Below, piece after piece: positions 25,969 to 33,596 of a stretch of 64,000 bases of DNA. The first letter of the stretch is position 1, and every line of letters starts with the position of its first letter. The position numbers were made by a program, and so were the translations under genes. The notes under the pieces are model-generated. The model was not told where the DNA came from. It saw only the letters and a program-made list of their open reading frames with translations, and did no database searches. Source of the DNA: CAVSRC01 sp963785065 (GTDB lineage: Bacteria > Pseudomonadota > Alphaproteobacteria > Rhizobiales > Kaistiaceae); contig CAWATX010000002.1 in NCBI GenBank assembly GCA_963785065.1, positions 1,674,001 to 1,738,000 of the forward strand. Reading direction: 5' to 3'.

Positions 25969-27291
25969 CTACCTGAGCAGATGCGGCAAGGTCAGCGAGA
26001 TCGCCGGAAAGGCGACGAGCAGGGCGACGCGGACGATCTCCGACAGAAAGAAGGGGATGACGCCTTTGAAGGTCTCGCGCATGGGCACGTCCGGCGCCAG
26101 CGAATTGATGATGAACACGTTAAGGCCCACCGGCGGCGTGATCAGGCCAAGTTCGACCACGACCAGCGCGATGATGCCGAACCAGATCTTCAGATCGTCC
26201 GGCTGCAGGCCAAAATCGAGGCCGGAGACCATCGGCCAGAAGAAGGGAATGGCCAGGATGATCATCGACAGGCTGTCCATCAGCATGCCGAGGACGATGA
26301 AGATCAGGATGATGGCCACCATGATCATGAGCGGCGGCAGACCGCTGTTCTGCAACAGCTCGGCTGCCGCCTGGGGCACCCCGGCGCGCGCCATGAAGAT
26401 GGAAAGCAGCGCCGCGCCGAGCAGGATCAGATAGATCATGCCGGTGGTGCGCGCCGTCTCGAGCAGCGCCTCCACCGTCGTGCGGCGGGTCAGGCGCCGC
26501 CGGGCGACGCCGTAGACGGCGACCAGGAACACGCCGATGGCGCCGGCCGGCGTCGGATTGTAGAGCCCGCCATAGATGCCGCCGATGACCACCACGAAGA
26601 TCAGGAGGATCGGCACCATGCCGAGCGTGGCCGAGATGAACTCGTCGCGCGACACCGCCTCGCCTTGCGGGCCGGCGTTGGGAAACAGGCGGACATAGAT
26701 CGCCACCGTGATCAGGAACATCCCCACGGCCAGCAGGCCGGGGATCAGCGCCGCCTCGAACAGCGTGACGATGTTGGTCTCGACGATGATGGCGTAGACG
26801 ATGAGGACGACCGAGGGCGGGATGAGGATGCCGAGCGTGCCGCCGGCGGCGATCGTGCCAGTGGCCAGCGACGGCGCGTATTTGTAGCGCCTGAGTTCGG
26901 GCAGGGCGACGATGCCCATGGTCGAGGCGGTGGCCGTCGACGAGCCGCACACGGCGCCGAAGCCGCCGCAGGCGGCAATCGCCGCCATGGCCACGCCGCC
27001 ACGGAAACGGCCGAGCCAGGCATCGGCGCCGCGGAAGAGGTCGCGGCTGAGGCCGACGCGCGCCGCCAGGCTGCCCATCAGGATGAACATGGGCAGCACC
27101 GACAGGTCGTAATTGGAGAATTGCGAGTAGGCGAGGTCCTTGAGCTGGTAGAGGACGACATCCGGCCCGGACTCGATGGCCGCACCGATGCTGCCGACCA
27201 GGATCATGGTGTAGGCGATCGGCACGCGCACGACGACCAGCGCCAGAAGCGCGATCAGGCCGGCAAGACCGATGAGAAAGCTGGCCTCCAT
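25969..27291 (-). CDS. TRAP transporter large permease (DctM family, 440 aa)
   Basis: The ion-coupled channel subunit of a TRAP carrier. It is hydrophobic throughout, with the family signatures VLPMFILMGSLAARVGLS, GGFGAVCGSSTATASTMG, GGTLGILIPPSVVLIVYAI and ELGLITPPVGLNVFII. The 440-aa length is normal. It follows the small permease by 19 bases and ends the three-gene operon. The operon context suggests uptake of an aromatic or keto acid. Confidence 0.94.
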   Translation of the reverse strand: MEASFLIGLAGLIALLALVVVRVPIAYTMILVGSIGAAIESGPDVVLYQLKDLAYSQFSNYDLSVLPMFILMGSLAARVGLSRDLFRGADAWLGRFRGGVAMAAIAACGGFGAVCGSSTATASTMGIVALPELRRYKYAPSLATGTIAAGGTLGILIPPSVVLIVYAIIVETNIVTLFEAALIPGLLAVGMFLITVAIYVRLFPNAGPQGEAVSRDEFISATLGMVPILLIFVVVIGGIYGGLYNPTPAGAIGVFLVAVYGVARRRLTRRTTVEALLETARTTGMIYLILLGAALLSIFMARAGVPQAAAELLQNSGLPPLMIMVAIILIFIVLGMLMDSLSMIILAIPFFWPMVSGLDFGLQPDDLKIWFGIIALVVVELGLITPPVGLNVFIINSLAPDVPMRETFKGVIPFFLSEIVRVALLVAFPAISLTLPHLLR

Positions 27292-27310
27292 CGTCCGCCC
27301 CCGTCGCCGG

Positions 27311-27874
27311 CTAGTTTGCCGTTGCCGGATGGAGGAAGCCGCGCACGCCCTGGATCAGCGTGATGACGGCGGCGATCAGCAGCAACGCCAACGACAGGAG
27401 CGCCGGCGGAAAGGCCGTCCACAGGGGAATGTGCAGCGTCGCCGTGGTCTCGGGATATTCCACGTAGGAGGCGAGGCCCTGCGACATCTGGCGCAGCATC
27501 ACGGCGGCGAAGATGATGGCGAAGAGCGAGGAGAAGGCGAGCATCGCCGCCTTGGTGCGCTCGCTGGCGCCTTCGGTGAAGATGTCGACGGTGACGTTGG
27601 CGCCGGTCAGCTGGCAGTAGGGCAGGAAGGTGAAGACCGCGATGGCGACGAAGTGCTGCGTCACCTCGTAGTCGCCTTCGAACGGCTTGTTGAAGAACAG
27701 GCTGGAGAGCGCGCTCGCCGCCGTCATCAGCATGATGGCGGCCAGGATGACGCCGCCGAGCAGGGCCCAGTACCGGATGATCGTCGCCAGCAGGCGAAGC
27801 CAGCCGGGTTGCCAGGGCTGAGATGGGCGGGACCCCGAGGCCCCGCCCTTGTCTTCGGTATAGGCGAAGCTCAT
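27311..27874 (-). CDS. TRAP transporter small permease (DctQ family, 187 aa)
   Basis: Four hydrophobic segments: YWALLGGVILAAIMLMTAAS, FVAIAVFTFLPYCQL, AMLAFSSLFAIIFAAVML and FPPALLSLALLLIAAVITL, with GANVTVDIFTEGAS between the second and third. This is the DctQ layout. The start overlaps the dctP-like stop by 4 bases (ATGA). It bridges the binding protein and the large permease. Confidence 0.9.
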   Translation of the reverse strand: MSFAYTEDKGGASGSRPSQPWQPGWLRLLATIIRYWALLGGVILAAIMLMTAASALSSLFFNKPFEGDYEVTQHFVAIAVFTFLPYCQLTGANVTVDIFTEGASERTKAAMLAFSSLFAIIFAAVMLRQMSQGLASYVEYPETTATLHIPLWTAFPPALLSLALLLIAAVITLIQGVRGFLHPATAN

Positions 27875-28917
27875 GCGCTGTGTTTGGTGATGGCCGCCTT
27901 GGCCGCGTCAACCAGCGCCTTGGCGTCGATCGGCCCCTGGCGCTGCGCCACCCAGTGGTCGACCACCGGGGCCAGCGCCGTCTTGAAGGCGTCGGTCTCG
28001 GCCTGGGTCAGCTCGACATATTCGTTGCCGGCGTCGATCAGCACCTTGATGGCGCCGTCGTCGTCGCGCCGCCAGATGTCGCCGACTTCCTTGGTCCACA
28101 TGTCGGTGGCAGCCGTATCGAACACCTTCTTCAGGTCGTCGGGCAGCTTGCCGTAGCTCTTCTGGTTCATCGACACCTGGAAGGTGGTGGTGCCCAGGCG
28201 CCACTTGTTGGCGCCCTCGATGTCGTACTTGGTGACGTCCTGCAGCTTCAGTGCCGGGGCGATCTCCCAGGGGATCAGCGCACCGTCGACAACATGCGTG
28301 GTGAGCGCCTGCGGCAGGCTCGGCACCGGCATGTCGACCGGGGTGGCGCCGAGCGTCTTGATCACGTCGGTCCCGGTCGGGCCGGGCACGCGGATCTTGA
28401 GGCCGTTGAAGTCCTCCGGCTTGCGCACCAGCTTGTCGGCCATCTGGATCGCTTGGCCGGCATGGACATGCAGCCACAGGACGTGGACGTTCTTGTACTC
28501 GTCGGCCAGGTACTGGTCGAACATGTCATGCATGGCGAGGTTGGTCGCCGAGATGTCGCCGGTGAAGATGCCCGGCAGTTCGAATACCTCCGAGCGCGGG
28601 AAGAGGCCCGGCGTATAGCCGTTGACCGTCCAGATGATGTCGACGACGCCGTCGGCGACCTGGCGGACGAGCTGCGGCGGGGCGCCGCCGAGCGACATCG
28701 ACGGGTAGATGTCGATCTTCACCCGGCCGTCCGAGTCCTTGAAGATGCGGTCGGCAAAAGGCTGCAGCATCATCACTTGGGCGGGCGATTTCGGGCCGAG
28801 CAGGTGATGCAGTCTGAGTGTGAATTCCGGGTTGGCCGCCCATGCGCGGCGCAAGACGAAGGGCGAAGCCACGGCCACGGTTGCGGCCCCGGTCAGAAAC
28901 TTTCTGCGATCGATCAT
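27871..28917 (-). CDS. TRAP transporter solute-binding protein (DctP family, 348 aa)
   Basis: A periplasmic binding protein with a twin-arginine-like leader (DRRKFLTGAATVAVASPFVL). The mature protein starts FTLRLHHLLGPKSPAQ. Family positions include FADRIFKDSDGRVKIDIYPS, the substrate-carboxylate Arg region GLKIRVPGPTGTDVIKTLGA and EVFELPGIF. A GGGAGGAACGCGC stretch precedes the ATG. First gene of the dctPQM-like operon, with the tandem operator pair 138-171 bases upstream. Confidence 0.92.
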   Translation of the reverse strand: MIDRRKFLTGAATVAVASPFVLRRAWAANPEFTLRLHHLLGPKSPAQVMMLQPFADRIFKDSDGRVKIDIYPSMSLGGAPPQLVRQVADGVVDIIWTVNGYTPGLFPRSEVFELPGIFTGDISATNLAMHDMFDQYLADEYKNVHVLWLHVHAGQAIQMADKLVRKPEDFNGLKIRVPGPTGTDVIKTLGATPVDMPVPSLPQALTTHVVDGALIPWEIAPALKLQDVTKYDIEGANKWRLGTTTFQVSMNQKSYGKLPDDLKKVFDTAATDMWTKEVGDIWRRDDDGAIKVLIDAGNEYVELTQAETDAFKTALAPVVDHWVAQRQGPIDAKALVDAAKAAITKHSA

Positions 28918-29054
28918 GCGCGTTCCTCCCAATTGAGGCCCGTGGTCGGGCCCGCTCCACTCAGCCGGTCGACGGACGCGAAATGCCGGCCATGTCCCCC
29001 CCTTGCCTTCTTGCGCCGTTTTCGCCCGTCTCCCGCGGGCGAAGCACATGAGAA

Positions 29055-29088
29055 GTTCGGATATCGAACCATTGTTCGTTATTCGACC
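29055..29088. promoter_or_regulatory. Tandem 15-bp operators upstream of the TRAP operon
   Basis: GTTCGGATATCGAAC (29055-29069), a perfect GTTCG-N5-CGAAC palindrome, and GTTCGTTATTCGACC (29074-29088) are spaced 19 bases centre to centre. An 18-base string covering the second site (TGTTCGTTATTCGACCAT, 29073-29090) is identical to the one before the ABC operon (25756-25773). Confidence 0.62.
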
Positions 29089-29150
29089 ATCTTCCGCAAG
29101 GAAGGCGCTGCTGTCAATGCAAGGTTCAGCATCTGGCGCGCCCCGCCGCC

Positions 29151-30863
29151 CTAGAGATGTTGCACCGTGACATCGAGCACCGCCGCCCGCTTCTCGTCAG
29201 TGATCGCGTTGAGCGCCGCCGCGATGGCCTCGTCGACCTCCTGCGGACGCTGAACGCGTCGGCTGAAGGCGCCGCCGGCGGCCGTGGCAATGCCGCCATA
29301 GTCGGGCGACGGGGCGAAATCGACACCGATGTCGGCGGCGCGGCTCGCATAGCCATCGGGATGGACGGCCAGTGCCGAGAACTTCGGCGCCCGCCAGCCG
29401 CCATTGTTGTAGACCACGGTCAGGAAGGGCGTGCGATAGCGCCGCGCCATCCAGTGAACCGTCGAGGGAACCGAGAACAGGTAGGAGCCGTCGCCGGTGA
29501 GCGACACCACCATGCGCTCCGGTGCCGCCAGCTTGGCGCCGATCGCCGCGCCGCCATGCCAGCCCAGTGACGAGCCGCCGCTGGCGAAGATCGTTCCGGG
29601 CTTGCCGCGCGCCATCTGGTCGAAGATGACGTCGTAATTGGTGATGCCCTCGTTGAGGACGATGGCGTCCTCGCCGATGGCATTGCGCAAGGCCCCCGTC
29701 AGGAAGTCCGCCGTGATTGCTCCGTCGCTGGCGTGGGCGCGGGCAAGTCGCGCCGTGGCAATGGCTGCGTGGCGCCTGGCGTAGTGGCGGCGGCGCGCGT
29801 CCGCCGCCTCGCGGTCTATGGTGATGCCGTCGATGAAGGCGTTCATCTGGCTGAGCGCCGTCAGCGCGTCGGCCGCATAGGCGGCGTGCGCGCCGATGGA
29901 CCACAGCGGCATCGATGGTTTCAGCGGGTCGGTGTCGATGTGGAAGACCTCGGCTTGTCGCCCCGGTCGGTTGACGGTGGGCACCCACGGCACGTCGCTG
30001 TCCAGCACGAGCACCACGTCCGCCTCGGCGAGTGCCGCGTTCTGCACCGGCTGGTTCCATTGGCTGCCCTGGTGGAGCGGGTCGGCGGGCGGAAAGTTCA
30101 TGGTGCTCGGCACCGATTCGAGCACGCCGACGCCAAGCCGCGTGCACAGTTTCACCAGTTCCTCGACCGCCGTCGGTTGGCGTCCGAGATAGGATGTCAC
30201 CACCAGCGGCCGGTGGGCGCCGGCAAGCTTGGCCACCAGCACCTCCACCGCGTCCGGCGACAGCGCCGCCGCACCAGTCGGTTGCCAGCGGGGACGCTCG
30301 CTGGCGCCCTCCGGCGCTTCCGCCTCCATGAGCTCGCGCGTGGCGGTCAGGTAGACCGGACCCTTGGGTTCGCTCATCGCGATCTGCAGGGCGCGGTGGA
30401 CGATCGTCTTGATATTGGCCGGGCTGCGGATCTCGTTCTCGTACTTGACGTATTGGCGCACGATCCCGCGCTGGTCGGGAACGTCCTGCAGCCAGTGAAT
30501 GAACTCGTTGCGGCTGCCGGTCGCCTCGCCCTCCTGGGTGGCCGGCGACAGGCCGGCGAATATGAAGACGGGCACGCGGCCGCGCGCCGCATTGTGGAGA
30601 GCGCCGGCCAGCGCCTGCGTGCCGCAATCGACATGGACGAGGACCGCCTGCGCCCGGCCGCTGACTTGCGCGAATCCGTGGGCGCATGACAGCGCCACCA
30701 TCTCGTTGGGGCAGGTGATGACCGTCGGGAGAATGCGCCCGGTCGCCTGCGCTTCGGCGACCGCTTCGATCAGCGCCGGATGGTCGCTGCCGAAATTCGC
30801 GAATATGTGCGAAACGCCCGCTTCCGCCAGCGCGTCGAGAAGCGCCATGCCTGCTGTGACCAT
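29151..30863 (-). CDS. ThDP-dependent decarboxylase/acetolactate-synthase-like enzyme (570 aa)
   Basis: Three-domain thiamine diphosphate enzyme. The N-terminal Pyr domain holds CPNEMVALSCAHGFAQVSGR with the activating Glu; the C-terminal PP domain holds GDGSYLF...VVYNNGGW, the Mg-ThDP motif (GDG ... NN). FGSDHPALIEA replaces the usual loop of acetolactate synthase, so a 2-keto-acid decarboxylase such as a benzoylformate-type enzyme is plausible. It lies 30 bases after the marR gene on the same strand. Next to PobA and an aryl aldehyde dehydrogenase, decarboxylation of an aryl glyoxylate would make biochemical sense. The reaction is inferred. Confidence 0.8.
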   Translation of the reverse strand: MVTAGMALLDALAEAGVSHIFANFGSDHPALIEAVAEAQATGRILPTVITCPNEMVALSCAHGFAQVSGRAQAVLVHVDCGTQALAGALHNAARGRVPVFIFAGLSPATQEGEATGSRNEFIHWLQDVPDQRGIVRQYVKYENEIRSPANIKTIVHRALQIAMSEPKGPVYLTATRELMEAEAPEGASERPRWQPTGAAALSPDAVEVLVAKLAGAHRPLVVTSYLGRQPTAVEELVKLCTRLGVGVLESVPSTMNFPPADPLHQGSQWNQPVQNAALAEADVVLVLDSDVPWVPTVNRPGRQAEVFHIDTDPLKPSMPLWSIGAHAAYAADALTALSQMNAFIDGITIDREAADARRRHYARRHAAIATARLARAHASDGAITADFLTGALRNAIGEDAIVLNEGITNYDVIFDQMARGKPGTIFASGGSSLGWHGGAAIGAKLAAPERMVVSLTGDGSYLFSVPSTVHWMARRYRTPFLTVVYNNGGWRAPKFSALAVHPDGYASRAADIGVDFAPSPDYGGIATAAGGAFSRRVQRPQEVDEAIAAALNAITDEKRAAVLDVTVQHL

Positions 30864-30893
30864 CGCTGCTGTTCTCTCCCCGGCGTTGCCGTC

Positions 30894-31406
30894 CTATGTC
30901 AGCTCGTCGGCAATCTTCTTGAGCAGTCCGATGAATTCGGGCTTCTGCTGGCCGACGATCTCGTCGAGCCTGCGGTCGTGCTCGACGGCGTGGGTCATGA
31001 GCCGGGCGAGGGTTTCTTCGCCGGTTGCGGTCAGCGACAGCGCGATCGAGCGCCGGTCGGCCGGCGAGCGCCGGCGGCTGACCAGCCCGCGGCGCTCCAG
31101 CTCCTGGATCAGCGGCGTCACCGAAGACTTGTCGCGGGCGATGGCGCGGCCAAGCGCAGCCTGGGTGATCCCGGGATTGTTGGAGATGACCGTCATCGCC
31201 GCAAAGCGGCCGGGCTTCAGGTCGCGCACCCCGGCATGGCGAGCGAAAGCGCGAAACGAGGCATCCTGGGCCATGCGCAGGTGGAAGCCGATATAGTCGG
31301 CAAGCGCACCGAGACGGATGCCGTTGGCCGCGGTGTCCGCCGCCTTGGCCCGAGGACCGGACTTCTGCCCGGAACGAGGCTTCCGCGGGTCGGTCATGCC
31401 TGCCAT
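30894..31406 (-). CDS. MarR-family transcriptional regulator (170 aa)
   Basis: A winged-helix dimer repressor. The recognition region is NPGITQAALGRAIARDKSSV then TPLIQELERRGLVSRRRSP, and the wing is ADRRSIALSLTATGEETLA. A basic leader (PRKPRSGQKSGPRAKA) precedes the dimerisation helix. GGGAGAAAG lies before the ATG. A 14-bp palindrome 73-86 bases upstream is a likely autoregulatory site and is repeated before the ABC operon. It is cotranscribed with the ThDP enzyme, whose substrate is a likely inducer. Confidence 0.9.
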   Translation of the reverse strand: MAGMTDPRKPRSGQKSGPRAKAADTAANGIRLGALADYIGFHLRMAQDASFRAFARHAGVRDLKPGRFAAMTVISNNPGITQAALGRAIARDKSSVTPLIQELERRGLVSRRRSPADRRSIALSLTATGEETLARLMTHAVEHDRRLDEIVGQQKPEFIGLLKKIADELT

Positions 31407-31478
31407 GCTTCTTTCTCCCGCTTCACCGTCCGTCTCGTGGTCAGCCACGCATGCCGCCCCTCGGTCGGCATGGATACC

Positions 31479-31492
31479 GTTTGGGCTCAAAC
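31479..31492. promoter_or_regulatory. 14-bp palindrome upstream of marR
   Basis: GTTTGGGCTCAAAC, an inverted repeat with only the central bases unmatched, flanked by TACC and TATA. It matches the 25,695 site in 12 of 14 positions. Confidence 0.5.
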
Positions 31493-31654
31493 TATATCGC
31501 AGGATTGCCAGGGCCACAAACCAAAGGATTGAGGACATTTGCGCTGCATCAAAGCGCTCCCGGCCAAGGCGCGCGATAAACAGTTCGCGAGCATTGCGCC
31601 GAAGCAGTCGATCTGCTCCTTCCCCCCCTTGATCGATTGCCTCCGACACGCAAG

Positions 31655-31690
31655 GGCCGGTCACCTCAGGGTGGCCGGCCTTTGATTTTT
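31655..31690 (+). terminator. Intrinsic terminator or attenuator ahead of the alcohol dehydrogenase gene
   Basis: GGCCGGTCACC pairs with GGTGGCCGGCC around a TCA loop (one mismatch), followed by TTTGATTTTT. It points in the + direction, yet no + strand gene precedes it: marR runs away to the left. It ends 46 bases before the dehydrogenase start, so it either attenuates that gene or ends an unrecognised small transcript. Confidence 0.6.
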
Positions 31691-31735
31691 CGTGGGGCTT
31701 GATCGCAAGGCGCCGCTGGCCGATATCCAATTCCC

Positions 31736-32719
31736 ATGCGCGCGATGGTTCTTGAGCGGCCCGGCCAGCCCTTGCGGCTGGTTGACCGGCCTCAGCCCGA
31801 GGCGGGTGCCGGCCAGGTCCTGATTCGTGTTCTGGCCTGTGGCGTCTGCCGCACCGACCTGCACGTCGCAGATGGCGAATTGCCGCAGGCGCGCTATCCG
31901 ATCGTGCCCGGCCATGAGATCGTTGGCCGGGTCGTGACGCTCGGGCCGGGCGTCGGCGACCTGACGGTGGGCGAGCGCATCGGTGTGCCCTGGCTCGGCT
32001 GGACCTGCGGCCACTGCCGCTACTGCCTGTCGGGCATGGAGAATCTCTGCGACACGGCGCACTTCACCGGCTGCGACATCGACGGCGGTTATGCCGAATA
32101 CGTCGTTGCCGACCGGCGCTACTGCTTCCGCCTGCCGGAGAAATACGGCGATGCGGAAGCCGCCCCGCTGCTCTGCGCCGGCCTCATCGGCCACCGTGCC
32201 CACCGTATGGCCGGCGACGGCAAGGCCCTCGGCCTCTTCGGCTTCGGCGCTGCCGCCCACATCATCGCCCAGGTCGCCCGCCATCAGGGCAAGCGCGTCC
32301 ATGCCTTCACCCGTTCCGGCGACAGGCAGGCGCAGGACTTCGCCTTGCAGCTCGGCGCGGTCTGGGCCGGCGGCTCCGATGAGGCGCCGCCGGAAGAGCT
32401 TGATGCGGCGATCCTCTTCGCGCCCGTCGGGGCTCTCGTCCCGGCGGGGCTGAGAGCCGTGCGCAAGGGCGGCATCGTGGTCGCCGCCGGCATCCACATG
32501 AGCGACATCCCGTCCTTCCCCTATGACATATTGTGGAACGAGAAGGTGGTGCGCTCGGTTGCCAATCTGACCCGTGCGGACGGCGAGGAATTCATGCAGC
32601 TTGCGGCCGAAGCGCCGATCGAAACGCGCGTCACGCCGTTTCCGCTGGAGCAGGCGAACGCGGCGCTCAGCGCGCTGCGCGAGGGCCGTCTCGTCGGTGC
32701 GGCGGTTCTGATGCCGTGA
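31736..32719 (+). CDS. Zinc-dependent alcohol dehydrogenase (327 aa)
   Basis: A medium-chain dehydrogenase. The catalytic zinc ligands are in CGVCRTDLHVADGEL and GHEIVGRV; the structural zinc set is CGHCRYCLSGMENLC; the Rossmann motif is GLFGFGAAAH. The group resembles AdhA/YahK-like single-domain enzymes that oxidise primary or aryl alcohols. It starts a + strand transcript diverging from marR, behind a hairpin terminator. An aryl alcohol or aldehyde is a reasonable substrate but is not proven by sequence. Confidence 0.88.
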   Translation: MRAMVLERPGQPLRLVDRPQPEAGAGQVLIRVLACGVCRTDLHVADGELPQARYPIVPGHEIVGRVVTLGPGVGDLTVGERIGVPWLGWTCGHCRYCLSGMENLCDTAHFTGCDIDGGYAEYVVADRRYCFRLPEKYGDAEAAPLLCAGLIGHRAHRMAGDGKALGLFGFGAAAHIIAQVARHQGKRVHAFTRSGDRQAQDFALQLGAVWAGGSDEAPPEELDAAILFAPVGALVPAGLRAVRKGGIVVAAGIHMSDIPSFPYDILWNEKVVRSVANLTRADGEEFMQLAAEAPIETRVTPFPLEQANAALSALREGRLVGAAVLMP

Positions 32720-32738
32720 GACTGGAGGAGGGGAGAAG

Positions 32739-33101
32739 ATGTTCCGACCGATTTTCGATCTGCCGCCGGGGGTCATCGGCTATGCGGCCGTCGGCAAGAT
32801 TACCGCCGATGACTACGGCAAGGTTCTCATCCCGGAGATGGAGGCGAAGATTGCCGAAGGCGGCAAGCTGCGTTTCCTCTATGTGCTCGGGCCGGACTTC
32901 GAGGGCTTCGAGATCGGTGCCATGGTCGACGATGCGACTTTCGGCTTCCGCCACTTCTTCGATTTCGAGAAGATCGCCTTCGTCACCGACCACGCCGCTT
33001 ATCGCCAGATGGTCGAAGGTTTCGGCATCATGATGCCGGCCGAGGTGCGCGGCTTCACCATGGCGGAAATGGATCAGGCGAAGGCGTGGCTGGCCGGGTA
33101 G
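32739..33101 (+). CDS. SpoIIAA-like STAS-fold protein, copy 1 (120 aa)
   Basis: Matches the SpoIIAA-like (PF11964) family: GVIGYAAVGKITADDYGKVL, then RFLYVLGPDFEGFEIGAM, then GFRHFFDFEKIAFVTDH and a C-terminal amphipathic helix. The fold is known, but the role is unclear; some members bind lipophilic ligands. It follows the dehydrogenase by 19 bases with a GGAGGGGAG site. A diverged copy lies about 100 bases further on. Confidence 0.82.
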   Translation: MFRPIFDLPPGVIGYAAVGKITADDYGKVLIPEMEAKIAEGGKLRFLYVLGPDFEGFEIGAMVDDATFGFRHFFDFEKIAFVTDHAAYRQMVEGFGIMMPAEVRGFTMAEMDQAKAWLAG

Positions 33102-33204
33102 CGCGTTAACCCCTCGGCCACAAAAAAATCACGGCGCAGCCAACAATCCATCGCATGCCTCCTTTATTCGAATTCGTCAGGGCCATGAATTCGAGGAGGG
33201 GAAT

Positions 33205-33573
33205 ATGTTCACGTGGATCGACAATCTGCCGGCGGGCTGCGTCGGCGTGGTGGCGAGCGGCCGGATCACGGCAGACGACCGCGGGCAGATCCTCGAACCG
33301 TCCATCGCCGGGGCGGTTGAAACGGCGGGGCGCGTGCGCCTGCTCTATGTCGCCGGCGCCGATTTCGCCGGCTACGACCGTGGCGGTCTCTACGATGATG
33401 CGGTCTTCGGCACGCGCCACTTCAACCACTTCGACAGGATCGCCTTCGTCGCCAATGACGGGCCATATCAGCGCGCCGTGCTGGCCATGAACGGCTTGAT
33501 GCCGGCACGCCTGCGCGTTTTCGGCCTGAACGAGATCGCCGCAGCCCAGGAATGGCTGAAGACGGGCGGCTAA
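33205..33573 (+). CDS. SpoIIAA-like STAS-fold protein, copy 2 (122 aa)
   Basis: Paralogue of the preceding gene with the same block order: CVGVVASGRITADDRGQIL, RVRLLYVAGADFAGYDRGGL, FGTRHFNHFDRIAFVANDG and a C-terminal helix ending EWLKTGG. GAGGAGGGGAAT precedes the ATG. The two copies have diverged well beyond recent duplication, so both are probably kept by selection. Confidence 0.82.
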   Translation: MFTWIDNLPAGCVGVVASGRITADDRGQILEPSIAGAVETAGRVRLLYVAGADFAGYDRGGLYDDAVFGTRHFNHFDRIAFVANDGPYQRAVLAMNGLMPARLRVFGLNEIAAAQEWLKTGG

Positions 33574-33596
33574 GGTCGCCGCCTGCGGGCGAAGGA

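Noticed and set aside
19451..26434. Very long + strand open frames (700-980 codons) opposite the Liv operon
   Set aside because: They are His/Gly/Arg/Asp-rich, match no family and lie antisense to well-recognised genes; high GC at third positions removes stops on the opposite strand.
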